Both the position numbers and the translations under genes were made by a program. This document shows positions 7,885 to 14,421 of a stretch of 27,385 nt of DNA, one piece after another (the stretch's first letter is position 1; every line of letters starts with the position of its first letter). Below the pieces are notes generated by a model. It saw only the letters and a program-made list of their open reading frames with translations, made no database searches and was not told the origin of the DNA. Origin of the DNA: an uncultured Myxococcales bacterium (GTDB lineage: Bacteria; Myxococcota_A; Bradymonadia; Bradymonadales; Bradymonadaceae); the NCBI GenBank assembly GCA_913058025.1, contig CAJXPN010000001.1, forward strand, positions 1-27,385. Reading direction: 5' to 3'.

Positions 7885-9255
7885 TCAGTCCGTCGTGTTC
7901 GACGTCAGCGTCGTCATGCCTGTCTCCTCGTCGTACTTGACGTGGATCGTGAGGTGCTCCTTGCCCTTCGAGAAGTGCATCCAACGCGCGTTGCTGGGGA
8001 GGCCCTCGCCCTGGCTCTTGTACACCTGGCCGATGGTGTCGTGGATCTCGCTGAGCTTCCAACCCTTCCTGCTCAGGTCGTCGACGTAGTGCTCGATGAC
8101 CTGAACCGGTGAGCGCTTCACGCGCAGCACGTCCGAGGCGTAGTTGCTCTCGCGGCCGTTGCCCTTGAATGAGAGTGCGCGCTGGCACCCGTCGCACTTC
8201 TCGAACGCGCTGGTGCGCGCCGCCGAGTCCGGCAGGTCCTGAGAGCTGGCGAGCGAGAGGTCGAAGTCCTCGTCGCTCCACATCGCCGTGACCGCGCTCG
8301 AGCCGCTCTCCTTGTCGTAGAACGCCTCGATCTGGCGGACCGCGCGGATCCTGGACTCGAACTGCTCCGTGGACTCCTTGGCGAACTCCTGGAACAGCGT
8401 GTTGACCTGGGGGCAGCCGAGCAGCGACTTGTCCGCCTCGAAGATCGCCTTCATCGCGTCCATCTTGCGCGCCGTGTTCGCGTACGCGTCCTGCTCCTCG
8501 TTGCAGACCCCGCCCGAGCAGGTCGTCTTCTCCTGCTTGTCGAGCGCCATCCCGAGCTTCGTCGCGGCCTGCTGCATCTCGCCGTCGGCCTCGACCGCGC
8601 GCTCGACCTCCGTGTCGAAGTAGGTCTCGTCTCCGCCACAAGAGACGTAGGCAGTGCGGAACTTCTGGCCGTACTTCTCGAGCTTGGCCGTGCGCTGCGC
8701 CATCGTCTCCTTGAGCGCACCATCACCCTGCTCGGACGGGTGCGCGTACTCCGCGCCTCCCATCGACATGTAGTTGTTCGTGATCATCTGCGGCAGGATC
8801 TCTCCGTTCGCGGCGGCCTCGTACATCTCCTGGAGGTCCTCGGAGGGCTTCTCCTGGGAGTTCTCGTCGGCGAGCTCGTGCGCGAGCGCAGGGACGAGGT
8901 GTTGGCGGCTGTTGACGCCCTGCACGACGAACGCTTCCTGGTAGTCCTGGAGAAGATCCTCGGGGGTCTTGCCCATGACCTCTCGGGTCGAGAAGTAGAC
9001 CGTGTTTCCGTTGAAGTCGTAGACGCGCGGAGGCTCGTGACCCATCTTCTCCAGGGCCGCGGTGAACTTCTGCGTCGACGACCGGTCGGTCAGCTGAGTC
9101 GTCACGATGTCTGCGTGGCCCTCGCTCACCAGCGTGATTCCGTCGTCTTGCGACGACTCCTGGGGCGGGTTCAGCGTCAGAATCGCTCCCCCGGCGCCCG
9201 CGATCACGAGCATCGTCAAGCCGACCCTCGCTGCTCCTGTCATGAGTTCTCTCAT
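7885..9255 (-). CDS. Membrane-anchored protein of unknown function, last gene of the Tad-like operon
   Basis: 456 aa. A frame extends to GTG 9282, but ATG 9255 has AGGAG six bases upstream and avoids overlapping the previous gene, so it is preferred. One hydrophobic segment near residues 8-28 (GLTMLVIAGAGGAILTL) would anchor it, with the remainder outside the cytoplasm. The middle is charged and helical-looking. Cysteines fall in small groups: SCGG, TCSGGVC and KCDGCQRAL. These could form disulfides or bind metal. I recognise no family. It is the fifth gene of the operon, 14 bp after a TadE-like gene, so a role in the same envelope structure is inferred. A hairpin follows its stop. Confidence 0.75.
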   Translation of the reverse strand: MRELMTGAARVGLTMLVIAGAGGAILTLNPPQESSQDDGITLVSEGHADIVTTQLTDRSSTQKFTAALEKMGHEPPRVYDFNGNTVYFSTREVMGKTPEDLLQDYQEAFVVQGVNSRQHLVPALAHELADENSQEKPSEDLQEMYEAAANGEILPQMITNNYMSMGGAEYAHPSEQGDGALKETMAQRTAKLEKYGQKFRTAYVSCGGDETYFDTEVERAVEADGEMQQAATKLGMALDKQEKTTCSGGVCNEEQDAYANTARKMDAMKAIFEADKSLLGCPQVNTLFQEFAKESTEQFESRIRAVRQIEAFYDKESGSSAVTAMWSDEDFDLSLASSQDLPDSAARTSAFEKCDGCQRALSFKGNGRESNYASDVLRVKRSPVQVIEHYVDDLSRKGWKLSEIHDTIGQVYKSQGEGLPSNARWMHFSKGKEHLTIHVKYDEETGMTTLTSNTTD

Positions 9256-9261
9256 AGTCTG

Positions 9262-9266
9262 CTCCT
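9262..9266 (-). promoter_or_regulatory. Ribosome binding site that sets the start at 9255
   Basis: AGGAG on the minus strand, six bases before ATG 9255. It lies inside the longer alternative frame starting at 9282, which argues for the shorter protein. Confidence 0.6.
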
Positions 9267-9269
9267 GGG

Positions 9270-10067
9270 TCAGCATTTCCACGTCGCTTTCTTGACACCC
9301 AGGACATTGCCCAGGCAGGCGGACTCTTTCTGCGCCGGGATTCGCGAGAAGCCGACCGTCACCAACTCGTTGACGATGCTGCCTCCCACTCCAGCGGGCG
9401 AGACCATCACGTCGTAACCGTTCTCGTAGCTGTAGTTGAACCTGCCGATGCTGCCGCTTCGGGACGCGCTGCCCGCCGCGGTGCCGTAGCGAATGCCCGC
9501 ACCCTGCGCGTGGCGCGAGCCACCGATCGAGTAGGGAACCGACAGCGCGAACACCACGATTCGTCCGCTCGGGAACGGCAACGGATCAAAGATCTTCGAG
9601 TCCGACGTCATCTTCTTGGCGAAGTCCGCGCCCTCTTTGGGCACCGCGGGCGGGTTGCCCTTGGCGGCGCTCTTCCACCAACTCGCCGTACGCTCAGCCT
9701 GCTTCAGGTGGCCCTGGAACAGCCCGATCGATGAGAGCATCTGCGGGAGATCTCCTCCCGGGCTCGAGTGGCTCGAGATCTCCCCGAGCTCGTTCACTGC
9801 CGCCATGATCGGCATCGAGTGATCGAAACCTGGAAACATATCGTTCTTGGTGTTGTGCACCGGGATCGCTTCATTCCACGTCGCACGCACCGCGGCGAGC
9901 TTCGTACGCACGCTCTCCTTCTCCATCCTCGTCAGGCTCCCCACGCCCGCGAAGATGATGATGAACACCGGCAGCGTAATCACGAACTCCGTCAGAGACG
10001 TGCCGCGCTGATCACGATCGAACCCACGCAGTAACGAGAGCATTTTCTTCTTCATTTTCGTCCTCAT
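9270..10067 (-). CDS. TadE-like pseudopilin/pilus-assembly protein
   Basis: 265 aa from ATG 10067. A nearby ATG at 10055 is equally possible; the GTG/ATG choices further up overlap the previous gene. The N-terminus has a class III prepilin-type signal: a basic stretch, GFDRDQRG, then TSLTEFVITLPVFIIIFAGV. The predicted cut follows Gly22, with Glu at +5 and then a hydrophobic helix, as in TadE-family minor pseudopilins of Flp/Tad pili. The rest is soluble and would lie outside the membrane, with no further motif I know. In known Tad systems, TadE and TadF support assembly of the Flp pilus. The FDRD(Q/E)(R/G)G motif is shared with the neighbouring TadG-like protein. Confidence 0.75.
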   Translation of the reverse strand: MRTKMKKKMLSLLRGFDRDQRGTSLTEFVITLPVFIIIFAGVGSLTRMEKESVRTKLAAVRATWNEAIPVHNTKNDMFPGFDHSMPIMAAVNELGEISSHSSPGGDLPQMLSSIGLFQGHLKQAERTASWWKSAAKGNPPAVPKEGADFAKKMTSDSKIFDPLPFPSGRIVVFALSVPYSIGGSRHAQGAGIRYGTAAGSASRSGSIGRFNYSYENGYDVMVSPAGVGGSIVNELVTVGFSRIPAQKESACLGNVLGVKKATWKC

Positions 10068-10083
10068 CCTCGCCCTCGCGTGA

Positions 10084-11502
10084 TCACTTGTGGAGGCCAT
10101 CGTACAGGTACTTGCTGTCGCTGTTCCCGTGCTTGTTCTCGCTGTCCATCGCCTTGAACGCGTTGTTCGCGTGCATGTAGAGGTCCATGATGAAGTCCAT
10201 GCCCATCGCGTTGAAGTTCAGGCCCATCGGCCCCGACATGAACAGCATGTTGCTGCCGTTCTCGCCCGAGCCCCTGTTCGCCTTGAACATGTCCTCGAAC
10301 TTCACCGGGATCTTCTCGTTCGGGAGCACCACGGGGCGCAGCTTCCCTATCCAACCCGGGTGGAACATCCACATGTCGTGGTCGCCGTCCATGAGCGGGA
10401 GCGTCCAGGGCTTGTTGTTCTCCGGGAAGATGAACTCGCCTCGCGCCATCGCCCATGTCCCGCCCGAGGACTTGTACCCGAAGTAGGCTCCAGAGCGCCG
10501 ATCCACGGTCTGCTTCTTCATGTAGTTGTAGTTGTCGTTGAGCTTGTTCGCCATGTCCGGGTTGTAGCGGTACGTGAACATCATGTTCGACTTACGCATC
10601 AGGTCCCGGCCATCGTCGCCATCGGCGTCGTTGTACCAGGGCTTCATCTGCCTGGGCCCCAGGGCCCACATGAAGAGGCAGCCCATGTACGAGTAGGCGA
10701 TGCTCGCGACCTCGCGCGGGCCCTTCCTGGCCCACAGCGGCTTCGAGCTGCTCAGGCGCTTGTGCTCCTCGAAGTTCATCATCCACTCGAGCAGCGTGAT
10801 CGGCGTCGAGGGGTTGCTCCCGATCAGCGGGATGGGGTCCAGACAGACCTCCATCTTCCCGCCTTCCTTGAGCGGGAGCTCCGACTTGAACGAGGTCGTG
10901 TTCGGGTGCGGGTACGTTCCCACCATGTCCGAGCCGTTGCGCAGCGACCGCTGGAGCCCCTCGCCCATGGCCCAGAAACCCGAGTACGTCTTCATCGACT
11001 TCTGGTAGCTGTCCAGGTCCTTCAGGTTCTTGATGATCTTCGAACTCCCGAACATCCCGATGACGTACCTGATGTACTTGATGCCCGCGGTGATGGGCAC
11101 CAGCGACGCCCAGTTGCCCGAGCAGTTCAGGCACGCCGTCCAGCAGCCGCAGAACCAACCACAGCAGCAACGCGAGCACTGACCCGCCAGCCACCCCATG
11201 TACATGGGGTACTGGAACGCATACATGTTGTGGATGCCCGTCACCGTGCGCTTGCCGATGTTCGAGAACGCGATCGTGTTCATCGAACGCGCTCGCACCG
11301 ACACCTGACTGTACGCCCCTGTGTCGGCGGCCATCTGCGCGTCTATCTTGTCGCGCGCGGCCTCCCCCGAGTCGTAGATCAGCAGACCTATCATGAACAG
11401 AATCAGGATCGAGGCCATGCACAGCATCGCCACGGCACCTCCCTCATCCCTGTCGAAGCGACCGAGCGCGCCGAGCAATCTTTCCTGTAGTGACTGTATC
11501 AT
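10084..11502 (-). CDS. TadG-like (Flp pilus-assembly TadE/G-like) protein with Cys-rich cluster
   Basis: 472 aa. The start at ATG 11502 has GGTGA just upstream. The N-terminus reads GRFDRDEGGAVAMLCMASIL followed by a hydrophobic helix and then a segment with SGEAARDKIDAQMAADTGAY. This matches the N-terminal domain of TadG-like proteins, in which a membrane anchor is followed by a short conserved helix. Eight cysteines lie between residues 109 and 127 (C109, 112, 113, 114, 118, 120, 124, 127), close to the membrane-proximal region. The remainder has many Trp, Met and Pro residues and no recognised domain; no von Willebrand MIDAS motif was seen, although some TadG proteins carry one. It lies 75 bp after a TadE-like gene and 16 bp before another, in a five-gene operon. 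Confidence 0.75.
   Translation of the reverse strand: MIQSLQERLLGALGRFDRDEGGAVAMLCMASILILFMIGLLIYDSGEAARDKIDAQMAADTGAYSQVSVRARSMNTIAFSNIGKRTVTGIHNMYAFQYPMYMGWLAGQCSRCCCGWFCGCWTACLNCSGNWASLVPITAGIKYIRYVIGMFGSSKIIKNLKDLDSYQKSMKTYSGFWAMGEGLQRSLRNGSDMVGTYPHPNTTSFKSELPLKEGGKMEVCLDPIPLIGSNPSTPITLLEWMMNFEEHKRLSSSKPLWARKGPREVASIAYSYMGCLFMWALGPRQMKPWYNDADGDDGRDLMRKSNMMFTYRYNPDMANKLNDNYNYMKKQTVDRRSGAYFGYKSSGGTWAMARGEFIFPENNKPWTLPLMDGDHDMWMFHPGWIGKLRPVVLPNEKIPVKFEDMFKANRGSGENGSNMLFMSGPMGLNFNAMGMDFIMDLYMHANNAFKAMDSENKHGNSDSKYLYDGLHK
11122..11178 (-). other. Cysteine-rich motif coding segment
   Basis: Codes for residues 109-127 of the TadG-like protein, pattern C-x2-C-C-C-x3-C-x-C-x3-C-x2-C. Eight of 19 residues are Cys. 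Possible roles are a disulfide knot or a metal site; nothing in the sequence decides between them. Confidence 0.9.
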
Positions 11503-11577
11503 CGATTCACCGACTTTTGTTTCGTACCTGTCTTTGTCACGTCGCTAACGCGCGACCCTTCCAACGCCTGCTCTTGC

Positions 11578-12609
11578 TCAGTCCATCGTGGGATACTTGG
11601 GCAGCGTGAAGTTGCGCCGCATGACATGGTAGTTGCCGTAGGCGCCCGTGCCGTTGCCCCCGTAGCAACCACGCGCGCGCTTCTCGCCGAACATGTAACC
11701 GAACCAGGGGAACAGGATCGGGAAGAGGTACTCGAACTCGACACCCACACGGCCTCCCGTGTTCACGACCTTGTACTGCTGCTTGTCGAAGCACATGTAG
11801 GCCGCGGTCATCTTGCGCGAGGCCCTCTTCCACGCCGAGCCGCCCTGGTCGAACGCCACGCTGAACGCGGAGTCCTTGACGATGTTCCTCGAGACGTTGA
11901 GGTCGAACGAGGCCCACTGCGCCTGGTTCCACCGCTGGCCCTCGGGCAGGACGCCGAACTTGTTGAACGCTCCGGCCATCACCGATCGCACGCGGCGGAA
12001 GTCGTCGTTCGAGCCGTCCGACTCGACGCGGCCGATGTGGAACGCGTTGGGGGCCGTCGGCGCCATGACTATGGCGGAGGCCGTCTTGGCCCGCTCGCGC
12101 ACCGTGACGTCCCACGTCGCGCCAGAGGCCGGCGGCGCTCTGTCCAGCTCGGTCTCGGGATGCCAGATCTGCGCCGTCCTGGCGCCCTGGTAGACCGCGA
12201 TGTCGGCGAGCAGCGCGCCGATGTTGAGCAGCGAGAGCTGCGCGATCCCGCTCGTGAGTGAGAGGAAGGGCACCAGGACGATGAGCGTCTCCACCATCAC
12301 CGTGCCACGCGCCTTTCGGATCACGCGCTTCGCGCTCGTCCCCTTGCGCGCCTTCCACGACCGGTAGGCGAGCATACATGTCGCGTACACCCCCACGCCG
12401 ATGCCCACCTGGAGCGCGATCTTGGTCCACGACATCTCGAGTACGCCCGAACTCATCGCGTCCACGACCAGTGCGATCGTGAACCGGTCGAGCATCGGCG
12501 CGCTCACGAGCGCCACCACGAGCAGCGCGCCCAGGACGTGGAATACACCCTCGGCAGCCCACCCGAGCGCCCTGGAAGTCGTCCCTCTCTTCACCCTATC
12601 GACGTTCAT
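11578..12609 (-). CDS. TadE-like protein with two extra N-terminal membrane helices
   Basis: 343 aa from ATG 12609, which has GAGGTGA eight bases upstream and starts 5 bp after the preceding stop. The frame remains open further upstream, but that part only shadows the preceding gene. Two hydrophobic segments (about residues 20-40 and 62-82) come first. Then RGTVMVETLIVLVPFL follows a basic stretch: Gly102 at -1 and Glu107 at +5, a TadE-type prepilin signature. TadE proteins normally begin with this signature. Having it after two membrane helices would make processing by a prepilin peptidase unusual, so it may be an uncut anchor here. The C-terminal 220 residues are soluble, ending in a Gly/Tyr-rich part (GCYGGNGTGAYGNYHVM). 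Second gene of the operon. Confidence 0.75.
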   Translation of the reverse strand: MNVDRVKRGTTSRALGWAAEGVFHVLGALLVVALVSAPMLDRFTIALVVDAMSSGVLEMSWTKIALQVGIGVGVYATCMLAYRSWKARKGTSAKRVIRKARGTVMVETLIVLVPFLSLTSGIAQLSLLNIGALLADIAVYQGARTAQIWHPETELDRAPPASGATWDVTVRERAKTASAIVMAPTAPNAFHIGRVESDGSNDDFRRVRSVMAGAFNKFGVLPEGQRWNQAQWASFDLNVSRNIVKDSAFSVAFDQGGSAWKRASRKMTAAYMCFDKQQYKVVNTGGRVGVEFEYLFPILFPWFGYMFGEKRARGCYGGNGTGAYGNYHVMRRNFTLPKYPTMD

Positions 12610-12614
12610 TTCGC

Positions 12615-14129
12615 TCACCTCGGTGCCTTGCGCGAGCCGCGCTGCTTCGTGCTCATTTTGTTGAACTCTTTCATGGCGTCGCCCACCCCGGCCATCTTTT
12701 CGTCGTAGTCGGGGTGCTCGGCCCGCAGCGCTTCCATGTTCGCCGCGTTCTCCTTGCTCCCCTCCATCTTGAGCTGCATCTCCTGCATGCCCTCGTAACT
12801 CTTCTCCATCCTGCCCTTGCCTCCGCCATCGCCCCACTGCTGGTACTGCAGCTGAGCCATCCGAGCGTTGACCGCAGACTGCATCTTCCTCAGGTCCGAC
12901 GCGTTGTAGTTCGTCACGCCCTTGCCGCGGTTGGTGACGATGTGCTTGGAGAAGGCCTCGAGGTCACCCTTCGACACGGCGTCGGAGATCGAGCTCTTCC
13001 CGATCTGGTTGCCGAGCCTGGCGCGCTCGTCCTGGTCCACGGCCTGGAGCTTGGCCAGGTAGACCTGCAACTCGAGCACGGCCGTGTCGAGCTGCGCCTG
13101 GCACATCAAGCCGTCCAGGTCCGCCACGGTCCCGAGGTCCTCGCCCAACCTCGCGCAGACCTTGGCCAGCGAAGGCGTCGAGGTCTTGACCTCCGGGGTC
13201 AGGCACTCCTCATGCTCGGTGAGCACGTACCTGAGCACCTCCAGCGTCTCCGACGTCGCGCTGTCGTCGACCACCAGGGCGCACACCCTCTCGAGCGTCC
13301 CCCGCTTGATCGCGTCCGCGCCGAGGTCGAGCTGCTGGATCTGCTCCTTGGTGACCGTCGTGCGCAGACCGAAGCTCGCCGCGAGCAGCTCATCCTCGAC
13401 CCCGAGGGCGTAGATCGAGTCCTCGCTGGGCTCGATCCTCGTCCACATGACGACGCCCTTGCCGAGCTCGTCCACGAGCTGCTCCACGCAGCACGCCCGC
13501 GTCCCCTCATGCCCCGCGCCGAGCGCGCAGCCGAGGAGCATCGCGCCCTTGACGTCTCGCTTCACCTCGAGCTGCTTGAGCGAGTCGGCCTGCGTGCAGA
13601 CCGCCTCGTCCGTGCTCATCATCATGACCTGGTGCCACTGGTTGGCGAGCTGGCGAACCAGCTCGTCCATCTGCTCGTACTCCGGCGCCGAGGCCATACA
13701 CGCCGTCGCCATCGCGGGGCTCGTGTTCATCAGGCTGAAGACCTCGTCGACCTCCACGTTTGTGCGCAGCATCTTCCCGCACGCTTCCAGGCGCACTCCC
13801 TCGTCCTCGTCGTCCAGCGCCTTCTTGAGCGCCGGCCCCTCGGCCACCGCCCTGAGCATCTCGGTGCGCACCTGAGGCACGCTCCACACGCCCGGCACCA
13901 TCCCGATCACCACCGAGAGCATCACGACGCCCATCATCAGGCCCATGCCTCGCTCGTCGCTGCGCAGCGTCGGGCTCACCGCGAACGCCACTCCGATCAA
14001 CGCCGGACAGATCGCCACGAGCCCCACGATGAGGGGCTGCGTCGGCGGCATCCAGGCCTCGACCACGTACAGCATGAAGCCGATAGTGGCTGCGATTCCT
14101 GTGAATATGACGGCTGCGATTGCCTGCAT
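12615..14129 (-). CDS. Membrane protein of unknown function, first gene of the Tad-like operon
   Basis: 504 aa from ATG 14129, chosen because the hydrophobic N-terminus begins there; the ribosome binding site is weak. Three hydrophobic segments fall within the first 110 residues (around MQAIAAVIFTGIAATIGFML, PLIVGLVAICPALIGVAFAV and GLMMGVVMLSVVIGMVPGVW). A soluble, mostly helical-looking region of nearly 400 residues follows, with scattered Cys and HEAT-like phrases such as DDEDEGVRLEACGKMLR, and a Met/Gln/Lys-rich C-terminus. No family is recognised. It leads the five-gene operon, and its position suggests a membrane platform or accessory factor for the TadE/TadG-like proteins; that is inference only. 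Confidence 0.7.
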   Translation of the reverse strand: MQAIAAVIFTGIAATIGFMLYVVEAWMPPTQPLIVGLVAICPALIGVAFAVSPTLRSDERGMGLMMGVVMLSVVIGMVPGVWSVPQVRTEMLRAVAEGPALKKALDDEDEGVRLEACGKMLRTNVEVDEVFSLMNTSPAMATACMASAPEYEQMDELVRQLANQWHQVMMMSTDEAVCTQADSLKQLEVKRDVKGAMLLGCALGAGHEGTRACCVEQLVDELGKGVVMWTRIEPSEDSIYALGVEDELLAASFGLRTTVTKEQIQQLDLGADAIKRGTLERVCALVVDDSATSETLEVLRYVLTEHEECLTPEVKTSTPSLAKVCARLGEDLGTVADLDGLMCQAQLDTAVLELQVYLAKLQAVDQDERARLGNQIGKSSISDAVSKGDLEAFSKHIVTNRGKGVTNYNASDLRKMQSAVNARMAQLQYQQWGDGGGKGRMEKSYEGMQEMQLKMEGSKENAANMEALRAEHPDYDEKMAGVGDAMKEFNKMSTKQRGSRKAPR

Positions 14130-14218
14130 GATTTCCACGCGAGAGTTTGCGTTCGGTGCTCGCAGAGGACTGCGGTACACACCCGATGACGGGAGAGTTG
14201 GGAGGGGAAGTCCCTACT

Positions 14219-14247
14219 AAACTACCGAATCACATGGGGGAAAACAA
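14219..14247 (-). promoter_or_regulatory. Weak promoter candidate for the Tad-like operon
   Basis: Minus strand TTGTTT (14242-14247), 17 bases, TAGTTT (14219-14224), in the most AT-rich patch of the 292-bp divergent region between the operon and mutS. Only three of six bases match consensus at each box, so this is tentative. Confidence 0.3.
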
Positions 14248-14339
14248 TGAAAAATGGCGGCTTACGGGTCTCCTCGCGATCTCCCCGGAGGCGCGGCTTC
14301 AGGGGCACGTCATCGATCGGAGGACGATCGTCACTCCCT

Positions 14340-14367
14340 TTGACTCACCCATAACCGGCATGACAAT
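14340..14367 (+). promoter_or_regulatory. Promoter candidate for mutS
   Basis: TTGACT (14340-14345), 16 bases, GACAAT (14362-14367). The start point would be near 14374, giving a leader of about 48 bases to ATG 14422. The -35 box is five of six and the -10 box four of six. Confidence 0.45.
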
Positions 14368-14421
14368 CTTCCCGCGCTGTCCCCGCCCAACGCTCAACAA
14401 CCCCTGCGCCCACACGACGTC

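Noticed and set aside
11503..11577. 75-bp gap inside the Tad-like operon as a possible internal promoter or small RNA
   Set aside because: No promoter boxes or hairpin were visible, only a GGTGA ribosome binding site for the TadG-like gene.
14314..14330. Repeated CGATCG spaced by 5 bases in the mutS upstream region
   Set aside because: CGATCG is itself a palindrome and common in GC-rich DNA; the flanks do not extend the symmetry.
14247..14354. 35-codon + strand frame before mutS with a purine-rich upstream stretch
   Set aside because: Arg/Ser-rich with no recognisable features, and it ends inside the proposed mutS promoter. Not enough to call a gene or leader peptide.
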